Shown: positions 8,724 through 15,903 of the stretch, piece by piece
Numbering within the stretch: the stretch's first letter is position 1
How the letters are laid out: the number at the start of each line of letters is the position of its first letter
Assembly (NCBI GenBank): GCA_021846565.1
Contig: JAJZWS010000005.1
Location: forward strand, 22,927-86,926
Length of the DNA stretch: 64,000 nucleotides
DNA from: Bacillota bacterium
Lineage (GTDB): Bacteria > Bacillota > Sulfobacillia > Sulfobacillales > JAIMBI01
Reading direction: 5' to 3'
Translations under genes and position numbers: made by a program
The notes under the pieces: model-generated
The model's database searches: none
The model's input: the letters and a program-made list of their open reading frames with translations, nothing else
What the model was told of the DNA's origin: nothing

Positions 8724-9656
8724 ATGCCAATCGTGGCACAGGGGCTGCAAGTGTTGTTTGTTCTGGCATTCGCGCCACTTTTAAAGGGCATCATGGATCG
8801 GGTGAAGGCTCGCGGCATGCGGCGACAAGGCCCTCCGTGGGTTCAGCCCTATCGGAATCTGTGGAAGTGGGCTCACAAGTCCATCGTGCGCACCCCATAC
8901 ACCACGGGCCTCGCGGACTGGGTTCCCGTGTTATATTTCACGGCGCCCCTGATAGTGACTCTGTTAATCCCGGTGTTGACCACCATGCCGCTGCCGCTCG
9001 CGTTTATGGCGGACATTTTGGGCGGCGGACTCATTTTGGCCGGAGCCGGCTTTCTGCTGTTGTTCTACGCCCTGGACTCGGGCAGCGCCTACGCGGCCAT
9101 TGGGGTGAGCCGCATCCGGCTCATCGGCACCCTGGGGGAACCACTGACGGTGATGGCCGTGTTCACGGCCGCCGCCGTGGGACACTCGACGATTCCCTAC
9201 ACGGTCAATCAGGCGTTCTTCGCCCAAAGTTTCTTCGCCCCGGTGCACCTGTTGGTGCTCCTGGCCTGGTTGCTGCTGCTGCTGGCCGAGGCCGGCCGCC
9301 TACCGGTGGACAACCCCGATTCGTCCCAGGAGCTGTCGCTCATCGACCCCAACCGGGTGTTTGAAGCCAGCGGCCCGGATCTGGCGCTGCTGGAGTGGGG
9401 CGGGTGGATGAAGTACACCGTGCTGTCCATCATTCTGGTGAACGTGTTGGGCTGGCCCGTGGGATTGGCGGCGATGCTGACGCCCGGCGCGCTGGCGCTG
9501 GCGATTCTGACGACGGCCGCCAAGCTGGTGGTGGTGGGGCTCGTGGTGGTGGGCATTGAGCTGTCTTTCGCCAAGCTCCGGCTGATGCGCATTGCGGAGT
9601 ACCTGACGCTCTCGGTGGCCTTGGCCGCGCTGGCGGCCTTGGCCGCCGGGCTCTAG
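8724..9656 (+). CDS. HyfC/HycD/NuoH-like membrane subunit, complex 1
   Basis: Multi-helix subunit (about 310 aa, 8 predicted helices) that in complex I and group-4 hydrogenases connects the electron-transfer arm to the ion pumps. The loop EAGRLPVDNP is the family signature. In typical members the following segment reads HLELTMIHEAMVLEYSG; here it is SQELSLIDPNRVFEASG, so a conserved His and an acidic residue of the ion-entry path are replaced. I choose ATG 8724 (GAGAGGAG 6 bp upstream) over TTG 8718. First gene of a six-gene operon with order C-E-F-G-I-B, identical to the minus-strand operon at 39.7-47.3 kb. Confidence 0.88.
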   Translation: MPIVAQGLQVLFVLAFAPLLKGIMDRVKARGMRRQGPPWVQPYRNLWKWAHKSIVRTPYTTGLADWVPVLYFTAPLIVTLLIPVLTTMPLPLAFMADILGGGLILAGAGFLLLFYALDSGSAYAAIGVSRIRLIGTLGEPLTVMAVFTAAAVGHSTIPYTVNQAFFAQSFFAPVHLLVLLAWLLLLLAEAGRLPVDNPDSSQELSLIDPNRVFEASGPDLALLEWGGWMKYTVLSIILVNVLGWPVGLAAMLTPGALALAILTTAAKLVVVGLVVVGIELSFAKLRLMRIAEYLTLSVALAALAALAAGL

Positions 9657-9708
9657 CGGCGGATTGGCGCCGATCCGGTTGCAGACTTTGTGTTGAAGGA
9701 GGAGCGCC

Positions 9709-10329
9709 ATGCCGGTGTGGTTGGTGCATCCCACGCTGATGGCCGAAGCGGGGGCGGCGGTGGTGTGGCTCGCGGCGAATCTCATTGCGCTGGCCCGCCG
9801 GCCCGCCACGGCCATCAGTTGGTATGCGATCGCGGGACTGGTCGAGGGGGGGCTGGCCGTGTTATGGGGGCTGGCCCACCACCAGGCCGCCTGGTGGAGC
9901 ATGGGGATTTTGTGGATGGCCGCCAAGGGCGTCGTGGTGCCGCGGTGGCTGTTGGCGGCGCTGCCGCCGGACCGGTGGGAACTGGTCGCGTCCGGCACCC
10001 CGCGCCTGCTGCTGGGCAGCGCGGTGCTGGTGGTGGTGACCGTGGCCGCCGGAGGATCGGCGGGGGTGGCGGTGGCGGCGCTGTTGACCCCGTTTTGGCT
10101 TTTGACCCAGCGGCGCGAGCTGTGGGTGGCCGCCATCCTGCTGATGGAGGCGGAAGTGGCGCTCGGCTTTGTCGCGCTGGGCGCGCACGTCGCACCGGCG
10201 ACGGTCGATGTCCTGGACGTGGCCGAGGTCCTGTGGGCCGGGGCCCTGCTGGCGTGGCTGCTGCGGCGGGGCCGGCTGGATTGGGATGAGCCGATTCACA
10301 CGACGGCGCTTCGGCGTCTGAGGGGGTAG
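9709..10329 (+). CDS. HyfE-like membrane subunit, complex 1
   Basis: Small hydrophobic protein (206 aa, 6-7 predicted helices), placed as hydrogenase-4 component E by size and position between hyfC- and hyfF-like genes; HyfE corresponds to NuoK plus part of the NuoJ region in complex I. Primary sequence is strongly drifted, with few conserved acidic residues in the membrane (EAEVAL near residue 148). AAGGAGGAG precedes the ATG. Only 5 bp separate it from hyfF. The assignment depends partly on synteny with the second operon. Confidence 0.72.
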   Translation: MPVWLVHPTLMAEAGAAVVWLAANLIALARRPATAISWYAIAGLVEGGLAVLWGLAHHQAAWWSMGILWMAAKGVVVPRWLLAALPPDRWELVASGTPRLLLGSAVLVVVTVAAGGSAGVAVAALLTPFWLLTQRRELWVAAILLMEAEVALGFVALGAHVAPATVDVLDVAEVLWAGALLAWLLRRGRLDWDEPIHTTALRRLRG

Positions 10330-10334
10330 GCGAC

Positions 10335-11663
10335 GTGGCGGTATGGGTTCCCATCGCATGGGTGATCGGGATGGGAGCATTGGCGTCCGGGCGGGGCCGC
10401 TGGCCACTGGTGGCGGCCGCCGGCACGGCCTTGGCGGCGGCACTGGACGTGTCGCGCGCGCTGGCGCACCCGGCCTGGACGGCCGAATATGGGGCGTTGG
10501 TCCTGGTGCTGGCCACCTTTGCGCTCATCATGTCGCCCGCCTATTTCCTGGGGGCAGCGGTTCACCACCCGTGGCCCGCGGCCCGCGAGCGCTGGTACTA
10601 CGCTTGGCTCGGGGTGTTTGCGGCGGCGCTCCTGGCGCTGGCGGCGCCGTGGCCGCTGGTGGATCTGTGGGTGGCCGTGGAAGCCACGACGCTGTCATCG
10701 GTGCTGCTGGTGGCCCTGCCCCCCGGCGCCGGGCCGTTTGAGGCTTCGTGGAAGTACGTGACGCTGGCCATGCTGGGCGGACTGCTGGCGTTGGGCGGCA
10801 TCCTGCTGATGCAAAGTGGCGCGGCGGCCGACGTGGCCGTGGGGGCGCTGTTGATGCTGGTGGGCTTTGGGATCAAGGCGGGCTTGGTGCCGTTCCACAC
10901 CTGGCTGCCGGACGCGCATGCCGAGGCGCCCGCCCCGGTGTCGGGCCTGCTGTCAGGGGCCGAGCTGGGGGGGATTCTTATCGTGGCGTGGCGCGGACTC
11001 ACGCTGGCTCAGGGGCTCCTGCACCAGCACTGGCCACTTCTGGCGCTTTTGGCGCTGGGGCTCCTGTCCCTGCTGGTGGGGGTGGCTTTGATATCTCGCC
11101 AGCACAATCTGAAGCGTCTGTTGGCGTACTCGTCCGTCGAGCACATGGGGGTCATTGCGGTGGGGCTGGCTTTTGGGGGGCCGGCTCTCTTAGGGGCGTT
11201 TCTGCACGTGTTTACCCACGGGTTGGCCAAAAGCCAGGCGTTTTATCTCTCCGGGTCGGTGCAGGCGCACTACGGGACCGTGGACACGCGGCACATTCAC
11301 GGCCTGGGCCGCCGACTCCCGTGGACGGCCGGGGGTCTCATGGTGGCCATCGGAGCTCTGGCCGGCCTGCCGCCGCTGGGGCCGTTTTGGAGTGAGTGGC
11401 TGGTCATTCAGGGAGGGTTGGCGGACAAGGGGATGGCGGTGTGGGCGGCTCTGACGGCGCTGCTGCTGGCTGGCGGCTTCGTGGCGCTCATGTACCGGCT
11501 GCCGCGGCTCTGGCAGGGCTCTCGGCCTCCGGTGCCCCCCGAGGGGGCGGGGCCGCCGGAGTCCAAATTCCTTTCCCTGCCTGTACTGTTGATGTCCAGC
11601 CTCACGATGTCGGCCGGGGTGGTCGTGCCCTGGGTGTTCCTGGGGTTGGGACGGGGGGTGTAG
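10335..11663 (+). CDS. HyfF-like antiporter-type subunit, complex 1
   Basis: The 442 aa, about 13-14 helices, belong to the NuoL/M/N (Mrp antiporter-like) ion-pump family. Key features are kept: TM5 glutamate in WVAVEATTL, TM7 lysine in GFGIKAGLVPFHTWLPDAH, and LKRLLAYSSVEHMG. GTG start 5 bp after the HyfE stop codon. HTWLPDAHAEAP is followed by the usual SGLLSGAELGG. With an intact pumping set, this subunit could still move protons or sodium, unlike its operon mate HyfB. The gene ends 1 bp before the hyfG-like start. Confidence 0.88.
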   Translation: MAVWVPIAWVIGMGALASGRGRWPLVAAAGTALAAALDVSRALAHPAWTAEYGALVLVLATFALIMSPAYFLGAAVHHPWPAARERWYYAWLGVFAAALLALAAPWPLVDLWVAVEATTLSSVLLVALPPGAGPFEASWKYVTLAMLGGLLALGGILLMQSGAAADVAVGALLMLVGFGIKAGLVPFHTWLPDAHAEAPAPVSGLLSGAELGGILIVAWRGLTLAQGLLHQHWPLLALLALGLLSLLVGVALISRQHNLKRLLAYSSVEHMGVIAVGLAFGGPALLGAFLHVFTHGLAKSQAFYLSGSVQAHYGTVDTRHIHGLGRRLPWTAGGLMVAIGALAGLPPLGPFWSEWLVIQGGLADKGMAVWAALTALLLAGGFVALMYRLPRLWQGSRPPVPPEGAGPPESKFLSLPVLLMSSLTMSAGVVVPWVFLGLGRGV

Positions 11664-11664
11664 C

Positions 11665-13047
11665 ATGGCCGACCGCATGATCGTGGGAATTCCGGAGTCG
11701 CACGCAACCGATCCGCTGTCCGATGCGCTGGGACAGATGGCGCGCGACGGCGCCGCCCTGCTGCACGCGTTCCTGAGCGCGCGCGGGCTCACGTTGGTCA
11801 TCGCACCGGCAGCCCGGGGCGCGCCGGAGGAGATGGTCCTGGGGCCCGGTCCGTTCTCGCGGCCCACTCGCGCGGGCCATCAGCTGTTTTGGGGGATCGA
11901 GCACACGCTGCCCCCGATCGTGTGGCATCATGCCAGCCGGCGGCGCCCCGTACGGGGGCGGGGACTGCACCTCATGCCGCTCGGCCCGGTGCGCGGTGAC
12001 GTGTCCGAGTCGCTCGCGTACCAGCTGGTGGTGCTGGGCGACGAGATTCACCAGGTGCGGCTGCGTGCCGGGTACAAGCGGCGGCACGTGGCCGAGGCCA
12101 TGACGGGGGCGGATGTGTCGGCCGCCCTCCAGGTGGCCGAGCGGGTGACGGGGACCTCGCGGGTCGCGCACGCCCTGGCGTTTTCCCTGGCGGTGGAACA
12201 GGCGCTGGGCATCGGGGTGTCTGCCGCCGACCAAGAGGCCCGGGTGGTGCTGGCCGAGTTGGAGCGCATCACGAGCCACGTAGGGGATCTGGCGCTGTTG
12301 GCGGCGTCGACGGGCACCGTGGCGGCCGCTGCCGACTGGTTTCGCCTCAAAGAGACCCTGCTCAGGTTTCAGGCGGCGCTCACCGGGCACCGGTATCTCA
12401 TGGGGGTGGTGGGGCCGGGTGGGCACCGCCGGCCGCTGTCCCGCGAGCTGTCGGCGCTGCCCGCGCTGCTGGCCGCGGTCCGGGCGCAGGTGGACGCCGT
12501 CGCCAGTGCGCTGGACGTCACCAACAGCTATCTGGATCGGCTGCACGGTGCGGGCCGCCTGCCCGAATCCCCGGACGGCGGGGTGTACTGGACGGGGTTT
12601 GTGGGCAAAAGTGCCGGACTCATGCGGGACACGCGCTGGGATGCCCCGTATGCCGCGTATGGGGCCCTCACGGCCGGTCTGGCGCCCGTGTCCGTCAATC
12701 GGCCCGATGCTTACGGCCGCGCCTGGGTGCGTCTGGGCGAGGTGCGCCAGAGCTTGCAGATGCTGTCGCGGGTGATGGATTTTAGGTCTCCGGTCGAGAC
12801 CGCGGCGCCCCCCGAGAGGCAGGGTGGCGACCGGGGGGTGGGCTACGGGATGGTGGAGGCGCCCCGCGGCCGCCTGTGCTACCGCCTAGCGGTGCACGCG
12901 GGGCGCGTTCGCGCGGCGTCGCTCACCACGCCGTCCCAACTCAACTGGCCCGCGGTGCCGCTGGCGTTGGAGCAGCGAAACATCCTGCAGGATTTTCCCA
13001 TCATTGACGCGAGCTTCTCCCTGGCTGTGTCCGCGTTGGACTTGTAG
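11665..13047 (+). CDS. NiFe-hydrogenase-large-subunit-like protein without Ni ligands, complex 1
   Basis: Homologue of HyfG/HycE/NuoD (460 aa). The usual first nickel motif ERVCGICSVAH reads ERVTGTSRVAH (residues 160-169), and the C-terminal DPCxxC motif is absent (the protein ends IDASFSLAVSALDL). All four cysteine ligands of the NiFe site are therefore missing, so hydrogenase activity is not expected. The first 130 residues occupy the NuoC-domain position but lack its recognisable motifs, such as the ERExxDxFG box present in the paralogue at 42.6 kb. The protein probably keeps a structural or quinone-like role next to the NuoB-type Fe-S subunit (inference). ATG follows the HyfF stop codon by 1 bp. 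Confidence 0.85.
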   Translation: MADRMIVGIPESHATDPLSDALGQMARDGAALLHAFLSARGLTLVIAPAARGAPEEMVLGPGPFSRPTRAGHQLFWGIEHTLPPIVWHHASRRRPVRGRGLHLMPLGPVRGDVSESLAYQLVVLGDEIHQVRLRAGYKRRHVAEAMTGADVSAALQVAERVTGTSRVAHALAFSLAVEQALGIGVSAADQEARVVLAELERITSHVGDLALLAASTGTVAAAADWFRLKETLLRFQAALTGHRYLMGVVGPGGHRRPLSRELSALPALLAAVRAQVDAVASALDVTNSYLDRLHGAGRLPESPDGGVYWTGFVGKSAGLMRDTRWDAPYAAYGALTAGLAPVSVNRPDAYGRAWVRLGEVRQSLQMLSRVMDFRSPVETAAPPERQGGDRGVGYGMVEAPRGRLCYRLAVHAGRVRAASLTTPSQLNWPAVPLALEQRNILQDFPIIDASFSLAVSALDL

Positions 13048-13102
13048 CGCCCACACAGACGCAACGCCCGGGAGAAGTTGCCACACGAGAAGGGAGCGCC
13101 GC

Positions 13103-13639
13103 ATGTTTTATCGACGATGGCTTATGCACTATCTGAAGCGGCCGGTGGTGACCAGCTTTCCGGGTCAAGTCGACCCGGCCGCTCCCGCGCGCGCCCCGCT
13201 GGAGCCAGCCGCCCATCCGCTGTTTCGCCAATCGCTCACCCTGCGTCAGGTGGATGGGGGGTCGTGCAACGGCTGCGAGGCGGAGATCCAGCTGCTGGCG
13301 AGCCCGGTCTACGATCTGTCGCGCTTTGGCTTCGCGCTCTCTCCGTCGCCCCGCCATGCGGACCTGCTGCTCGTGACCGGCGTCATCACCGAGGCGATGG
13401 TGCCCGTCATCCGCACCGCCTACGACGCCATGCCTGAACCCCGCCTGGTGGTGGCGGTGGGCGCGTGTGCCACCGAGGACGGCGGCGGGTTTCACGGCAT
13501 GCCGGGGGTGGTGGGGCGGCTGGACGGGGTGGTCCCCGTGGCCGTGCGCATTCCCGGATGCCCACCCAGCCCCAACGACCTCCTGGCGGGACTGCTGGCA
13601 GCGGTCGGGCGCCCCGCACGCACCGCGGAGGCCCGCTGA
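13103..13639 (+). CDS. HyfI/NuoB-like Fe-S subunit, complex 1
   Basis: The 178 aa are homologous to hydrogenase small subunits and NuoB. The four ligands of the N2-type [4Fe-4S] cluster are present: two in GGSCNGCEAEI, one in VGACA and one in PGCPPSP. No ferredoxin-type domain is attached, unlike the paralogue at 41.8 kb, and no separate ferredoxin subunit gene exists in the operon, so electron input must come from elsewhere. ATG 13103 has GAAGGGAG upstream; the ORF-track start at 13004 lies inside hyfG. The stop codon overlaps the start of hyfB (TGATG). Confidence 0.88.
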   Translation: MFYRRWLMHYLKRPVVTSFPGQVDPAAPARAPLEPAAHPLFRQSLTLRQVDGGSCNGCEAEIQLLASPVYDLSRFGFALSPSPRHADLLLVTGVITEAMVPVIRTAYDAMPEPRLVVAVGACATEDGGGFHGMPGVVGRLDGVVPVAVRIPGCPPSPNDLLAGLLAAVGRPARTAEAR

Positions 13640-15624
13640 TGCTCGCGGCCGCGCTCTTGGTGCTGCTGACCGCGATTGCCGCCGGGCTCGGCCTGCTGCA
13701 CGCGGGTCGGCCTCGGTCGCGCGCCGGGGCGCGCCTGGCGGTTGGCACCTGGTTCGCGCTGGCCATGGCGGGCGCGGTAGGGCTAATTTGGCGCAGTGGC
13801 ACGCTGCGTCTGGTCACGCCGGTGGGGTCGGTGGGATGGCACGTGGATCCGTGGGTGGCTGGCTGGCTCATGGTCGTGGGGCTGATGGGCGGTTTCGCCG
13901 TGAGTGCGCGGGCCGCGGCCGGGGCGGTGCCGGGAGAAATGATCGCGGTCAGCTGGCTGGCGGTGGGCGTGGCCGGCATCTTAACTGCTGCCGATGCCCT
14001 GACCCTGGTGCTGGCATGGGGTCTTTTGACCGCGTCCGCCTATGGGGCGGTGGTGGCCGGGGCGCACCGGGCACGGGTGCTGGCCGCGGGCTGGGTGCTC
14101 CTGGTGATGAATGAGCTGGGCACCGCCGCGCTCATCGTCGGCGCCATCCTGCTGACAACCCAAGTTGCGGTCGGCCCGGTGGCGGACGTCGCCGCGCTGT
14201 TGGGTCTGTTGGGCCTAGGTGCGAAGACGGGGCTGTTCCCCTTTCAGGTATGGCTGCCGGTGGCGGAACCCGAGGCGCCTGGGGTGGTGGCCGGTGTGTT
14301 GTCCGGGGTGACCACGGCGGTGGTGATGGTGGCACTGGGTCAGTGGTACGGCTGGACGCATCCGGACCTGACCGTGGGCTGGATCACGGTGGGGCTCGGG
14401 GTGGTGGGCGGCGCCCTGGGGGCGGTTCACGCGGCCCTGGACCATGACTTGAAGCGGGTGTTGGCGTACTCCACCGTCGAGTGGATGGGACTCGCCACCG
14501 CGCTGCTGGGCCTCTCCGTCGTCTTTCTCCGCACCGGTGCCCCCGCCCCCGCGGGTGTGGCGCTGGCCGCGTTTTATGCCGTGGCCCTCATGCATCTAGG
14601 CGCCAAGACGGCGGCCTTTGGCATTGCCGGGTGGGTAGAGCAGGCGGGCGCGGGGCGGCGGCTGGATGCCTTGGGAGGGCTGTATCGCCGAGCCGGGTGG
14701 CTCGCGCGGTGGGCGCTTTTGGCCGTGATTGCCCTGATGGCGCTGCCGCCCACCGGAGGGTATTTGGCGGAGTGGCTATCCCTGGAATCCGTCTTCATGG
14801 AAAGCGCCGGGCCGCTTAAGCCGCCGCTTCTGGTCGTGGGCATCCTGCTGGCGCTTTTGGCCGCCACGGGCGCCACCGCCATGCTGCGCTGGTATGGCGC
14901 CGTATTTCTGGGGCCTCCGCGCGGCCGCAAGCTGCCGCGCCGTCCCGACGCGGGGTCCGTCCGCCTGGTGGGGGCCGGTGCGGTGCTGGCCGCCGTGGCG
15001 GGTGTGGGGGTCGGGTGGTGGCTGCCATTTGCGGCGCGCTGGGCGCCCCCGCTCGTGGGTCAGCCCGTGCTGCGGCACCTGGTGGCCCGGACGTTTGGTG
15101 CGCATCCGGCCCCGGCGCTGCTGGTATCCCTGGGCGGGCGCGTGTTTGCCGGGCTGCCTGGCGCGCCGGGCGCCATCGTGTTTCCGGGTCCGGGATTCAC
15201 GGCCATCGCCCCTTGGTATCTGCTGTGGTTCGGCGGTGCGATGGTGCTCGGCGTGGCGTGGGCGCGCCGCGCGTGGATGCGGCGGCACCAACTGACCGTA
15301 CGCCGGGAGGCGCCTTGGTCCGGCGGGTCCCACTATCGGCGGGAACACGCGTGGACCGCCACCGCGCTGACGCACCCCTTGCGGCTGGCCTTTGCCCCCG
15401 TGATTCGTCTCACGCGCCGCCGGCAGGAGGGGGCGGTGGTGCGTGTGGACACGGACATCGCCGATCGCCTGCTGGAGCAGGGGATGCGGCCCGTGCAGCG
15501 ATGGGTCGGGCGCATAGCCGATGCGCTCGCCCAAACCGAGTCGGGGCTGGTGAGCCACTATGTCTTGTATGTGCTGGCGGCTCTTGCGGTGGGGCTTTTG
15601 GCGCTCGGCCTCCACGCCGGCTGA
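13639..15624 (+). CDS. HyfB-like antiporter-type subunit, TM5 glutamate lost, complex 1
   Basis: The 661 aa form a NuoL/HyfB-type subunit with about 14 pump helices, a C-terminal amphipathic stretch and a final helix (about 635-655). Lysines in GAKTGLFPFQVWLP and LKRVLAYSTVEWMG are kept. The TM5 signature WEL(M) reads WGLL (W127-G128), so the glutamate needed for proton transfer in this family is glycine; the paralogue has WELM. The start ATG overlaps the HyfI stop codon, giving tight coupling. The ORF-track start at 13465 lies inside hyfI. Either this channel no longer pumps or it uses another residue. Confidence 0.86.
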   Translation: MLAAALLVLLTAIAAGLGLLHAGRPRSRAGARLAVGTWFALAMAGAVGLIWRSGTLRLVTPVGSVGWHVDPWVAGWLMVVGLMGGFAVSARAAAGAVPGEMIAVSWLAVGVAGILTAADALTLVLAWGLLTASAYGAVVAGAHRARVLAAGWVLLVMNELGTAALIVGAILLTTQVAVGPVADVAALLGLLGLGAKTGLFPFQVWLPVAEPEAPGVVAGVLSGVTTAVVMVALGQWYGWTHPDLTVGWITVGLGVVGGALGAVHAALDHDLKRVLAYSTVEWMGLATALLGLSVVFLRTGAPAPAGVALAAFYAVALMHLGAKTAAFGIAGWVEQAGAGRRLDALGGLYRRAGWLARWALLAVIALMALPPTGGYLAEWLSLESVFMESAGPLKPPLLVVGILLALLAATGATAMLRWYGAVFLGPPRGRKLPRRPDAGSVRLVGAGAVLAAVAGVGVGWWLPFAARWAPPLVGQPVLRHLVARTFGAHPAPALLVSLGGRVFAGLPGAPGAIVFPGPGFTAIAPWYLLWFGGAMVLGVAWARRAWMRRHQLTVRREAPWSGGSHYRREHAWTATALTHPLRLAFAPVIRLTRRRQEGAVVRVDTDIADRLLEQGMRPVQRWVGRIADALAQTESGLVSHYVLYVLAALAVGLLALGLHAG

Positions 15625-15679
15625 CCTCAAGGGGTCCTGCACGGAGCGATGACCAAGACGTGAAGAGGACCGAAGCGCG

Positions 15680-15706
15680 GACGGGCGGCCACAGCGCCCG
15701 TCTTTT
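15680..15706 (+). terminator. Rho-independent terminator of hyf-like operon 1
   Basis: GACGGGCG pairs with CGCCCGTC over a 7-nt loop and is followed by TTTT, 55 bp after the hyfB stop codon. Confidence 0.8.
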
Positions 15707-15811
15707 GCTTGGGTGGCGTCGCCGACGAAATACGGTGCAGAAGCGGGCTGACGGGAGATACCGCGAGGCGAAAGGACGACGGGACGGGAATCCCTCTGGT
15801 GCACGGCCCGT

Positions 15812-15840
15812 TTGACAGGCAGGGTGTGAAACCGTACACT
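15812..15840 (+). promoter_or_regulatory. promoter of the MFS-kinase fusion gene
   Basis: TTGACA, a 17-bp spacer and TACACT, about 63 bp upstream of the GTG start. The stretch TTTGACAgGCAGGGT matches the promoter of hyf-like operon 1 (8551) at all but one base. Confidence 0.7.
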
Positions 15841-15903
15841 CTTGGTAGAAAGTTTATATAGCGAAATAAATCTGGCCGTTTCCACAAGCGAGGGAGGCGT
15901 CGC

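Noticed and set aside
8724-15624. Calling operon 1 a functional hydrogenase-4 or formate hydrogenlyase
   Set aside because: The large subunit lacks every nickel-binding cysteine and no formate dehydrogenase or maturation gene is present.
14776-15885. 369-aa minus-strand ORF
   Set aside because: It is antisense to the hyfB-like gene and low-complexity.
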